A stretch of DNA of 64,000 nucleotides from Kordia algicida OT-1. GTDB lineage: Bacteria; Bacteroidota; Bacteroidia; Flavobacteriales; Flavobacteriaceae. This document shows, one piece after another, positions 56,603 through 64,000 of this stretch; position 1 is the stretch's first letter, and each line of letters begins with the position of its first letter. The notes beneath the pieces were generated by a model. It saw only the letters and a list, made by a program, of their open reading frames with translations. It was not told the DNA's origin and searched no databases. Where the stretch lies: the NCBI RefSeq assembly GCF_000154725.1, contig NZ_DS544873.1, positions 4,747,085 to 4,811,084 of the forward strand, written 5' to 3'. The position numbers were made by a program, and so were the translations under genes.

Positions 56603-56737
56603 GTAATCTACTTGGGATTTTAATCGTTGTGCTTACGCAGATAGTTATACGTATGAAGTCGTTAAAATGTTACAGAAGTTTATGAATTATTTAAAATAAA
56701 ATTCACATTGGTTTGTAATTATTTCATAATTAGTGAA

Positions 56738-57499
56738 TTACACGCCTCTTTTATCGCCATAAATATGTACGTGTAAACGATCTGTGTAATTAAATTGATA
56801 CTTTTTACAGATTTCTATCAGCCATTGTTGCTTTTTTTGCAATGCTTCCGGATTGGTTCCTTCTGGCATTAAATATACTTTTTGCTTAGGAATATTGTAG
56901 TTTTTACAAATTTCTAACACTTCCGTAAGATCGTTCTCAGAGGAAATCACAAACTTAAAAACTGCTTTTTCATTCTTAGAAAAATACTGATATGCTTCAG
57001 GTTTTTCGCGTAATTTCTTCGGATTGTTGGAGTTTGCTAATTTGGGTGATACATTGTATTGATCTATTAAAGCATCAAAAGTTGCATCAGGCAGAAGTGT
57101 TCCATTGGTTTCAATCTCAAAAAAATAATCGGTAGCTTTCGTATTGAAAAATTTCATCAAGGCTGAAAGTTCTTGCAACTGCATCATCGGTTCGCCGCCA
57201 GTTAATACTATGTTTTTACAACCACTTTTGGCAACTTCATTGTAGATTTCTTCCAGCGTAAGCGAAATAATCATTTCATCCATCTTGTATTTTTCATACA
57301 ACGGATCTGAATCTTTTACATGCGCAAAACGTGTTTTCTCCCAATTCCACGTATAATCGGTATCGCACCAAATACAATGTAAATTGCAAAGCGATGTACG
57401 GATAAACACGCTTGGTTGCCCCAAATTTTTTCCTTCTCCTTGTATAGAGTGAAAAATTTCAGGCTTTCCGTTTAGATTAGCAATTTTCAATTTTGTCAT
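56738..57499 (-). CDS. queE: 7-carboxy-7-deazaguanine synthase
   Basis: The 253-residue radical SAM enzyme converts 6-carboxy-tetrahydropterin to 7-carboxy-7-deazaguanine in queuosine synthesis. It has the start FHSIQGEGKNLGQPSVFIR, the cluster motif CNLHCIWC (CX3CX2C) and VLTGGEPMMQ. The ATG at 57499 is chosen because a -7 box at 57526-57533 would place the transcript start after the alternative upstream start at 57562. No other queuosine genes are close. Confidence 0.88.
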   Translation of the reverse strand: MTKLKIANLNGKPEIFHSIQGEGKNLGQPSVFIRTSLCNLHCIWCDTDYTWNWEKTRFAHVKDSDPLYEKYKMDEMIISLTLEEIYNEVAKSGCKNIVLTGGEPMMQLQELSALMKFFNTKATDYFFEIETNGTLLPDATFDALIDQYNVSPKLANSNNPKKLREKPEAYQYFSKNEKAVFKFVISSENDLTEVLEICKNYNIPKQKVYLMPEGTNPEALQKKQQWLIEICKKYQFNYTDRLHVHIYGDKRGV

Positions 57500-57525
57500 A
57501 AATGATGCTTCATAAAAGTAGGAGA

Positions 57526-57533
57526 CAAAATTA
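57526..57533 (-). promoter_or_regulatory. -7 promoter box (TAATTTTG) of queE
   Basis: A TAnnTTTG match on the minus strand, 26 bases before the chosen queE start; it supports this start over 57562. Confidence 0.5.
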
Positions 57534-57600
57534 CAAGAATTAAACCAACAGGCAAAACACAATGGGTATATAAGATTTTCAAAGTTTGAAAGTATTGTAT

Positions 57601-57632
57601 AAAAAAACGTCTCGAAATTTCGAGACGTTTTT
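57601..57632 (-). terminator. Terminator of pnp
   Basis: AAAACGTCTCG and CGAGACGTTTT form a perfect 11-bp stem (GAAATTTC centre), followed on the minus strand by seven T, 24 bases after the pnp stop. Confidence 0.85.
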
Positions 57633-57655
57633 AGTATATAGTACTATAGTAAAGA

Positions 57656-59896
57656 TTAATCTTCTTTCTTATCTTCTCTAGGTTTACGATTATCACGTCC
57701 GCGGTTATCACGACCTCGGTTGTCACGTCCGCCACCTTTATTGTTATCTCTTGGTGGTCTTGCCGCAAAACCTTCTGGTTTTGGTAAAATAGCTTTACGT
57801 GAAACTTTTTCTTTACGTGTTTTTGGGTCAATTCCAAAATACTTTACATCTAATATGTCGCCCATTTTTACAATGTCGCTAACATTATTAGTACGTTCCC
57901 AAGCCAATTCTGAAATGTGTAATAATACTTCGTTTCCTGGCGCTTCTGTATATTCTACTACGGCTCCAAAATCGAGCATTTTTACAACTTTTACTTCGTA
58001 AATACTTCCTTTTTCTGGTTTGAAAGTGATTGAATCAATCTTAGCTAAAACAGCGTCAATTCCTTCTTGATCTGTTCCTAAGATTTCAACAATTCCTTCT
58101 TCCGTTACAGGGTCTTCGTTAATTACAATTGTTGTGTTCGTTTCCTTCTGTAACTCTTGAATTACTTTTCCTCCAGGTCCAATTAACGCTCCAATATAAT
58201 CTCCAGGAATAGTTCTGGTAATCATTTTTGGCGCATGTGCTTTTACATTTTCGTTAGGCGCAGCAATTGTATCAGTCAATTTTTCTAAAATGTGTAAACG
58301 TCCGTCACGTGCTTGTTTTAAAGCGTTTACAAGAATTTCATACGATAATCCTTTTACTTTTATATCCATTTGACAAGCAGTAATTCCGTCAGCAGTTCCC
58401 GTAACTTTAAAGTCCATATCTCCTAAATGATCTTCATCACCTAAAATATCAGATAAAACCGCATACTTTCCAGAGTCTGCATCAGAAATTAATCCCATGG
58501 CAATTCCAGAAACTGGTTTCTTTAATTGAACTCCTGCATCCATTAATGCCATGGTTCCAGAACAAACGGTTGCCATAGAAGATGAACCGTTAGATTCTAA
58601 TACTTCTGAAACGACACGTACTGTATACGGGCAATCTTCAGGTACCATTCCTTTTAAGGCACGTTGTGCTAAGTTTCCGTGTCCTACTTCACGGCGCGAT
58701 GTTCCACGAATTGGTCGTGCTTCACCTGTTGAAAAAGGAGGGAAGTTATAATGTAAATAGAAACGTTCTTCGCCTTCATAAGATGGCATGTCTATTTGGT
58801 TTGCTTCTCTTGACGTTCCTAGAGTAACGGTAGCTAAAGCCTGAGTTTCTCCACGTGTAAAGATTGATGAACCATGTGTTGATGGTAAATAATCTACCTC
58901 ACACCAAATTGGTCTAATTTCATCTGTCTTACGACCATCCAAACGCAATCCTTCGTTTAAAGTTAAATCACGTACAGCTGCTTTTTCGGCTTTGCTATAA
59001 TACTTAGAAATTAATCCACCAAAATCTTCAATTTCTTCTTCTGTAAACGATGCAATGATTTCTTCTTTAATTTCAGAAAAAGCCATTCCACGTTCTTTCT
59101 TTGAAGAACCTGCTTTTGCCACAGCATATACTTTATCATACGCCATGTCGTGAATTTTTTGAGCTAATTCCTCATCGGCTCTTTCAGGTTCATACTCACG
59201 TGTTTCTTTTTTGCCAATAGCTTCTGCCAAGCGAAGTTGTGCCGCACATTGTACTTTGATAGCTTCGTGTGCAAACTTGATCGCTTCTGTCATTTCTTCT
59301 TCAGAAATCTCGTCCATTTCACCTTCTACCATCATTACAGAATCTGCAGAAGCACCAATCATCATATCGATGTCAGATTCTTCGAGTTGTGCTCTCGTTG
59401 GATTAATGATAAATTCTCCATTAATACGTCCAACTCTAGCTTCAGAGATGGCACATTCAAAAGGAAAATCAGACAATTGAATTGCTGCAGAAGCTGCTAA
59501 ACCAGCCATAGCATCAGGCATTACTTCAGGATCGTGAGACATCAACTGAATCATCACTTGTGTTTCTGCGTGATAATCTTTAGGGAATAACGGGCGTAAA
59601 ACACGGTCTACCAAACGCATTGTTAATACTTCACCATCACTTGGTCTTGCTTCTCTTTTGAAGAAACCACCTGGATAACGACCTGCTGCTGCAAATTTTT
59701 CACGGTAATCAACTGTTAAAGGTAAAAAGTCAACATCGCTTTGTTTGTAGTTAGAAACCACAGTACATAATAACATACATTTTCCTGACTGCACCACAAC
59801 GCTACCATGCGCTTGCTTTGCTAACTTTCCGGTTTCGATAGAAATTTCTCTACCGTCGCCTAGGTCTATGACCTCTCTAAAAACTTTTGGAATCAT
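57656..59896 (-). CDS. pnp: Polynucleotide phosphorylase
   Basis: The 746-residue exoribonuclease degrades RNA by phosphorolysis. Two RNase PH-like domains are seen (first with [21 protein letters not shown]; second with [13 protein letters not shown] and [20 protein letters not shown]). A KH domain follows ([20 protein letters not shown]), then an S1 domain ([17 protein letters not shown]). A repetitive Gly/Arg/Asp tail ([12 protein letters not shown]) probably adds RNA affinity. It follows rpsO, the usual gene order. Confidence 0.95.
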   Translation of the reverse strand: MIPKVFREVIDLGDGREISIETGKLAKQAHGSVVVQSGKCMLLCTVVSNYKQSDVDFLPLTVDYREKFAAAGRYPGGFFKREARPSDGEVLTMRLVDRVLRPLFPKDYHAETQVMIQLMSHDPEVMPDAMAGLAASAAIQLSDFPFECAISEARVGRINGEFIINPTRAQLEESDIDMMIGASADSVMMVEGEMDEISEEEMTEAIKFAHEAIKVQCAAQLRLAEAIGKKETREYEPERADEELAQKIHDMAYDKVYAVAKAGSSKKERGMAFSEIKEEIIASFTEEEIEDFGGLISKYYSKAEKAAVRDLTLNEGLRLDGRKTDEIRPIWCEVDYLPSTHGSSIFTRGETQALATVTLGTSREANQIDMPSYEGEERFYLHYNFPPFSTGEARPIRGTSRREVGHGNLAQRALKGMVPEDCPYTVRVVSEVLESNGSSSMATVCSGTMALMDAGVQLKKPVSGIAMGLISDADSGKYAVLSDILGDEDHLGDMDFKVTGTADGITACQMDIKVKGLSYEILVNALKQARDGRLHILEKLTDTIAAPNENVKAHAPKMITRTIPGDYIGALIGPGGKVIQELQKETNTTIVINEDPVTEEGIVEILGTDQEGIDAVLAKIDSITFKPEKGSIYEVKVVKMLDFGAVVEYTEAPGNEVLLHISELAWERTNNVSDIVKMGDILDVKYFGIDPKTRKEKVSRKAILPKPEGFAARPPRDNNKGGGRDNRGRDNRGRDNRKPREDKKED

Positions 59897-60030
59897 AAAT
59901 TTTTTTTAATTCTAATTAAACAAAGGTCGTTGTGTTGTTGTGTGTAGTTGTTGTTGTGACCCAATGAAAAACCAGTAATTATAGCTTTTTATAATTTCTC
60001 AATATCCTGAGAAATATACTTTTATATATT

Positions 60031-60055
60031 AAAAAAAGAGGCACGAAGCCTCTTT
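60031..60055 (-). terminator. Terminator of rpsO
   Basis: AAAGAGGC and GCCTCTTT form an 8-bp stem around ACGAA, with seven A on the plus strand giving a T-tract on the minus strand, 5 bases after the rpsO stop. Confidence 0.8.
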
Positions 60056-60059
60056 AGTT

Positions 60060-60329
60060 TTATTTTCTTAATCCTAATTCTTTTACGATTGCACGATATC
60101 TGTTGATATCTTTTTTCTTTAGGTAGTCAAGTAAGCTTCTTCTTTTACCTACTAACTTTACTAGAGAACGCTCTGTGTTATAATCTTTACGATTTTTCTT
60201 TAAGTGCTCCGTTAAGTGATTAATTCTGTGCGTAAATAACGCGATTTGACCTTCTGACGAACCTGTGTCTGTTGCAGACTTTCCGTGCTTTGCGAAGATT
60301 TCTTCTTTAACTTCTTTAGTTAAGTACAT
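60060..60329 (-). CDS. rpsO: 30S ribosomal protein S15
   Basis: The 89-residue protein has the S15 signature TGSSEGQIALFTHRINHLTEHLKKN...RSLVKLVGKRRSLLDYLKK (shown in part). It binds 16S rRNA in the 30S platform. It lies upstream of pnp as in many bacteria, but a terminator between them suggests that pnp has its own promoter. Confidence 0.96.
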   Translation of the reverse strand: MYLTKEVKEEIFAKHGKSATDTGSSEGQIALFTHRINHLTEHLKKNRKDYNTERSLVKLVGKRRSLLDYLKKKDINRYRAIVKELGLRK

Positions 60330-60383
60330 GCCAATATTGTTTTAATAATTTTTATGTATTAATACGTTTCTCGTATCAAGCCG

Positions 60384-60391
60384 CAAATATA
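60384..60391 (-). promoter_or_regulatory. -7 promoter box (TATATTTG) of rpsO
   Basis: An exact TAnnTTTG match on the minus strand, 54 bases before the rpsO ATG. Confidence 0.45.
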
Positions 60392-60572
60392 CTACTATTT
60401 TTTAGAATCCAAATGTTTAATTAAACCTTTTTGAATACTTGAAGTCCTAAGTGCAACAAATGTTAAAAAACGTTAATTGTGAAATGAGCCATAGTATGAT
60501 GGTTGGCGCCAAACTAATATAATTATCGGCAAATTTTATCTGACCTAAGTGAAACTTTAAAAGCAAAAACAG

Positions 60573-61397
60573 ATGAAAACCAAATTCAAAATGAAAAATG
60601 TAATGTTACTTTTAGTAGTAACGCTATTGAGTGTGACAGCTTGCCAAAATGAAGATACTGTTGCAACGACTGATGACGTAGCTATAGACGACGCGCTTGC
60701 ACAGCGAAGTGCAGAGATTGATTTGATTTCTGATGATATCGGAATTATTGTAGAAGAAGCGTATCAGGAAGATGAATCGTATGTTTCTTTTTTGCCTGAA
60801 TGTGTTACGATTACCACAGAAATAAGTACTGGTTTTATAGAAAGAACACTCGATTTTGGTGATGGATGCGAATTGCCTAACGGAAATATAGTTGCTGGAA
60901 TTATTGTAACAAGTCATGCCGTAGACAGCAATCCTGCACGACGTGATATTTCGGTAACTTTTGACAATTTTACTCGAAACGATGTATTGATTGAAGGAAC
61001 ACGAAGCATAGAACGTGTGTTGGCAAATGATGCTGGAAATCCACAGTCGACAGCACAAGTAGCTATGCAAGTCACTTGGCAAGATGGAACTACGGCAACT
61101 CGTGAAGGAATAAGAATTCGTGAGTGGATTGAAGGGTTTGGTTCTGGAGTTTGGAGCGATAATGTGTTTTCTATTACAGGAAGTGTAACAACTACAGGAA
61201 TTTTAGGAAATACGTACGCAGCAATTATTACAACACCATTGCGTAGAGAAATGGTGTGTGCATTTATTGTGAGTGGAACGATTGAATTATCTCGTAATGA
61301 TAACACAGGAACTTTGAGTTATGGAGAAGGAAGCTGTGATAATGAAGCTGTTTGGACCAATCCTAACGGAAATACAACGACGATTTATTTAGATTAG
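60573..61397 (+). CDS. Lipoprotein of unknown function
   Basis: The 274-residue protein has a lipoprotein signal (MKNVMLLLVVTLLSVTAC, Cys about 24; the ATG at 60591 is an alternative start). The mature part has an acidic Asp/Thr-rich linker, then a beta-sandwich-like domain of about 200 residues with regularly spaced Thr-rich strands and four Cys. It looks like a surface or periplasmic lipoprotein. No family recognised. Confidence 0.65.
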   Translation: MKTKFKMKNVMLLLVVTLLSVTACQNEDTVATTDDVAIDDALAQRSAEIDLISDDIGIIVEEAYQEDESYVSFLPECVTITTEISTGFIERTLDFGDGCELPNGNIVAGIIVTSHAVDSNPARRDISVTFDNFTRNDVLIEGTRSIERVLANDAGNPQSTAQVAMQVTWQDGTTATREGIRIREWIEGFGSGVWSDNVFSITGSVTTTGILGNTYAAIITTPLRREMVCAFIVSGTIELSRNDNTGTLSYGEGSCDNEAVWTNPNGNTTTIYLD

Positions 61398-61425
61398 TGA
61401 TCTTAAAAATAGTTTTTAGACAATT

Positions 61426-61454
61426 AAAAAGGCTTCCAATTTGGAAGCCTTTTT
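61426..61454. terminator. Bidirectional terminator between convergent genes
   Basis: AAAAAGGCTTCCAA and TTGGAAGCCTTTTT form an almost perfect 14-bp stem, serving the lipoprotein gene (+) and accD (-). Confidence 0.85.
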
Positions 61455-61474
61455 GATATATTTTTCAAATAAAA

Positions 61475-62332
61475 TTACGCACGTATTGGTTGATTTTGAA
61501 TCAAGTCAATGTACAAGTTAATTTTATTTTTAAGTTCTTTTCTGTGTGAAATGAAATCTAAGAATCCGTGTTCTAGTAAGAATTCTGAAGTTTGGAAACC
61601 TTCTGGTAAATCTTTTCCTGTTGTATCACGAACAACTCTTGGTCCTGCAAAACCGATTAATGCGCCAGGTTCTGCGATATTAATGTCTCCCAACATGGCA
61701 AAAGAAGCTGTTGTTCCACCAGTTGTTGGATCGGTACATAAAGAGATGTATGGAATTCCAGCATCTGCTAATTGTGCTAGCTTTGCTGAGGTTTTTGCCA
61801 ATTGCATGAGTGATAATGCAGCTTCCATCATACGTGCTCCACCAGATTTTGAGATAATCATAAATGGAATGTTGTTTTTTAACGAGTAATCTGCAGCACG
61901 TGCAATTTTTTCTCCAACAACACTTCCCATAGAACCTCCGATAAATTTGAAATCCATACAGGCAATAACTAAGTCTTTTCCTTTTGATTTTCCAACGGCA
62001 GTTTTTACGGCGTCTTTTAAACCTGTTTTTTCTTTGGCAGCTTTTAAACGATCAGTGTATTTTTTGCTGTCTTCAAATTTTAAAGGATCTTTGGAAGTTA
62101 GATTTTTATCTAATTCTTTGAATTTTCCTTCATCAAATAATATTTCGAAGTATTCTTTACTTCCAATACGAACATGGTAGCCATCTTCGGGACTTACGTA
62201 AAAGTTTTTTGCTAATTCTTCAGAATCAACAATTTTCCCAGTTGGAGATTTGTACCAAAGTCCTTTGGGCGTATCTTTTTTATCTTGTGTGGAAGTTTGA
62301 ATTCCCTTTTCTTTTCTTTTAAACCAAGCCAT
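61475..62332 (-). CDS. accD: Acetyl-CoA carboxylase carboxyltransferase beta subunit, zinc-finger cysteines lost
   Basis: The 285-residue AccD transfers the carboxyl group to acetyl-CoA with AccA in fatty-acid synthesis. The crotonase-like core is intact ([56 protein letters not shown]). In E. coli AccD an N-terminal four-Cys zinc ribbon is present; here the corresponding stretch reads [16 protein letters not shown] and [12 protein letters not shown], with no Cys. A -7 box at 62424-62431 is present. Confidence 0.9.
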   Translation of the reverse strand: MAWFKRKEKGIQTSTQDKKDTPKGLWYKSPTGKIVDSEELAKNFYVSPEDGYHVRIGSKEYFEILFDEGKFKELDKNLTSKDPLKFEDSKKYTDRLKAAKEKTGLKDAVKTAVGKSKGKDLVIACMDFKFIGGSMGSVVGEKIARAADYSLKNNIPFMIISKSGGARMMEAALSLMQLAKTSAKLAQLADAGIPYISLCTDPTTGGTTASFAMLGDINIAEPGALIGFAGPRVVRDTTGKDLPEGFQTSEFLLEHGFLDFISHRKELKNKINLYIDLIQNQPIRA

Positions 62333-62423
62333 AATGATTTGTGGATTACGATTTACAATGTTGGATTGTTTTTACAATCTGTGTCGTACGATCAATTAGT
62401 TAGTTTTGTTTTTAGTTAAAGAA

Positions 62424-62431
62424 CAAAATTA
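62424..62431 (-). promoter_or_regulatory. -7 promoter box (TAATTTTG) of accD
   Basis: A TAnnTTTG match on the minus strand, about 90 bases before the accD ATG. Confidence 0.4.
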
Positions 62432-62498
62432 CAGTTTTTATTAATGAAACTCAAAATTTGATTCCGCTATCTAGCAAATAGTATGTTTATTTCTGTGA

Positions 62499-62545
62499 AA
62501 AACCTCGTTAACACATTGTTTTTCAGTGTAAACGAGGTTTTTTTA
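62499..62545. terminator. Terminator downstream of fbaA
   Basis: AAACCTCGTT and AACGAGGTTT (with inner CAC/GTG) form a stable hairpin flanked by T on both strands. It ends fbaA on the minus strand. Confidence 0.75.
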
Positions 62546-62563
62546 CTTTCGTGAGAACTTCTG

Positions 62564-62634
62564 CGTTAGGGATTGAGGCGACATCCTTTTGAAAAAAGAT
62601 ATAGCCGAAAGCCCGACCCGCAGGGAAACGCCCA
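62564..62634. repeat. Interspersed GC-richer repeat (CGGGCTTTCGGCTATATC type)
   Basis: On the minus strand this reads GGGCGTTTCCCTGCGGGTCG, then GGCTATATC...ATCCCTAACGC. From memory this unit recurs between genes in many flavobacteria. It is GC-richer than its surroundings and has no ORF. One copy is seen here. Confidence 0.5.
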
Positions 62635-62638
62635 AGTT

Positions 62639-63706
62639 TTATAAAGTATTTACGTTGTTTAAGTCTTCAAATGCTTGCTTTAAACGCGTTTTGAATGTCA
62701 ATTCGCCTTCGCGCAACCATTTTCTCGGATCGTATGTTTTTTTGTTTGGAATGTCGTCTCCATCAGGATTTCCAATTTGCGTCATTAGATAGTCTTTTTT
62801 GTCTAACATATAATCACGAATTCCCGACATGAATGCAAATTGCAAGTCAGTATCAATGTTCATTTTGATTACTCCGTAGCCGATAGCTTCTCTGATTTCT
62901 TCGAGCGTAGAACCTGATCCGCCGTGAAATACAAAGTCAATGTGATTGTGACCTACATTGTATTTTTGAGAGATGTGTTCTTGCGAGTTTTTCAAGATTT
63001 TTGGTGTCAACTTTACGTTTCCTGGCTTGTATACTCCGTGAACATTACCAAAAGCGGCTGCAATAGTAAAACGCGGACTTACTTTCATCAATTCTTCGTA
63101 TGCGTAGGCAACTTCTTCTGGTTGTGTGTATAGTTTGGAATCGTCTACATCGCTGTTGTCAACTCCATCTTCTTCGCCACCAGTAATTCCTAATTCGATT
63201 TCGAGTGTCATGCCCATTTTGCTCATGCGCGCTAGGTATTCTTTACAGATTTCGATGTTTTCTTCGAGTGGTTCTTCCGAAAGATCGATCATGTGTGAGC
63301 TGTATAATGGTTTTCCAGTTTCGGCGAAGTGTTTTTCGCTGGCTTCTAACAAACCGTCTATCCAAGGTAAAAGTTTCTTGGCACAGTGATCGGTGTGTAA
63401 AATTACAGGAACTCCATAGGCTTCTGCCATTTCGTGTACATGTTTTGCACCTGCTATAGAACCTGCAATGGCTGCTTTTTGGTCTTCGTTGCTTAGTCCT
63501 TTTCCGGCGTTGAATTGTGCGCCTCCGTTTGAGAATTGAATGATGACAGGAGCATTGAGTTCTGCGGCAGTTTCTAAAACTCCGTTGATAGAGTTAGAAC
63601 CGACTACATTTACTGCTGGTAACGCAAAGCCTTTTTCTTTGGCTAGTTTGAATATTTCTTGTACTTCGTCTCCAGTAGCAACTCCTGCTTTGATATTGTG
63701 ACTCAT
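62639..63706 (-). CDS. fbaA: Class II fructose-bisphosphate aldolase
   Basis: The 355-residue zinc enzyme cleaves fructose 1,6-bisphosphate in glycolysis. The class IIA pattern includes VILHTDHCAKKLLPW (zinc His and catalytic Asp), ELGITGGEEDGVDN, AFGNVHGVYKPGNV and DFVFHGGSGSTLEEI. Length matches the E. coli-type enzyme. A -7 box lies at 63733-63740. Confidence 0.95.
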   Translation of the reverse strand: MSHNIKAGVATGDEVQEIFKLAKEKGFALPAVNVVGSNSINGVLETAAELNAPVIIQFSNGGAQFNAGKGLSNEDQKAAIAGSIAGAKHVHEMAEAYGVPVILHTDHCAKKLLPWIDGLLEASEKHFAETGKPLYSSHMIDLSEEPLEENIEICKEYLARMSKMGMTLEIELGITGGEEDGVDNSDVDDSKLYTQPEEVAYAYEELMKVSPRFTIAAAFGNVHGVYKPGNVKLTPKILKNSQEHISQKYNVGHNHIDFVFHGGSGSTLEEIREAIGYGVIKMNIDTDLQFAFMSGIRDYMLDKKDYLMTQIGNPDGDDIPNKKTYDPRKWLREGELTFKTRLKQAFEDLNNVNTL

Positions 63707-63732
63707 CGTCTTTGGTTTTTTTGTTTGGATTA

Positions 63733-63740
63733 CAAAAGTA
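63733..63740 (-). promoter_or_regulatory. -7 promoter box (TACTTTTG) of fbaA
   Basis: An exact TAnnTTTG match on the minus strand, 26 bases before the fbaA ATG. Confidence 0.5.
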
Positions 63741-64000
63741 ATAAAATTGTGATGAGTTTTTACGTAGTTGACAATTTTAGCGATAGAAGTGAAGCTACTT
63801 TTACGAATTTGATAATTTTCATTGTTTTAAAGCTGCTTTTCCTGTGAAAATGTTGGTGTTTTTGTAGAATTATTGATTTGTTGTTGATGGTTTTTTTGTA
63901 TTGATTTTTAGGAGTTTGAAAGCTATAACGTTTTCGCTTTTCTAGGATTTTAGGTTGTACTTGAATAATATAAATCAAATCTAAGTACATCTCGATACAA

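Noticed and set aside
60624-61082. 152-codon minus-strand ORF inside the lipoprotein gene
   Set aside because: It is antisense to a gene with a clear lipoprotein signal and shows no domain.

Overview
The window is AT-rich chromosomal DNA from a marine-type member of the Bacteroidota, most likely family Flavobacteriaceae (a Kordia-like organism would fit, but this is a guess from protein style). The evidence is Bacteroidota -7 promoter boxes (TAnnTTTG) in front of many genes, a type IX secretion C-terminal domain, the short RpoD of this phylum, an SSS-fused histidine kinase next to acetate genes, and AccD, RpsO, Pnp and FbaA of flavobacterial type. No prophage, CRISPR array or complete insertion sequence is visible.

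Layout. 1-3.5 kb: 5' part of a large alpha-2-macroglobulin-like gene. 3.7-6.7 kb: TPR protein, Omp85-like barrel, small lipoprotein. 6.77-8.37 kb: the most unusual part, a cassette of one basic protein gene whose stop codon lies inside the first of two tandem tRNA-like genes. Both tRNA-like genes have an 8-nt anticodon loop, and a strong terminator follows. 8.4-13.5 kb: an imperfect palindromic repeat, lipoproteins, a phospholipase C gene with two frameshifts, and a translationally coupled pair of related AlkB-like proteins. 13.7-26 kb: AlkC-like protein, then an acetate/propionate module (orphan zinc-ribbon/HTH protein, porin, DUF4212 plus sodium:solute symporter, CrbS-like kinase, response regulator, two acyl-CoA synthetases). 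26-31.7 kb: a LexA-like repressor with an exonuclease/GIY-YIG nuclease, DEAD-box helicase, YitT protein. 31.8-38 kb: sulfatase and several small exported or membrane proteins of unknown role. 37.9-41.5 kb: CHAT-protease/TPR lipoprotein coupled to a GDSL hydrolase. 41.6-45 kb: photolyase/cryptochrome operon. 45-50 kb: membrane proteins, an arylsulfotransferase-like lipoprotein, MtfA-like peptidase, and a LytS-type kinase lacking its sensor. 50-55 kb: a T9SS cargo protein and two paralogous leucine-rich/thrombospondin-3 repeat proteins. 55-64 kb: housekeeping genes (rpe, rpoD, queE, pnp, rpsO, accD, fbaA).

How the parts work together. The acetate block is a complete uptake, sensing and activation unit: porin and symporter import short-chain acids, the symporter-like kinase probably senses them, and the two synthetases make acyl-CoA. 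The light-repair operon combines DUF2256, Cry-DASH, an FeS photolyase and DUF2452. The tRNA-like cassette is bounded by a terminator at each end, so it looks like a self-contained transcription unit in which translation of the protein and folding or processing of the tRNA-like RNA compete for the same nucleotides. It is the best candidate here for an undescribed system.
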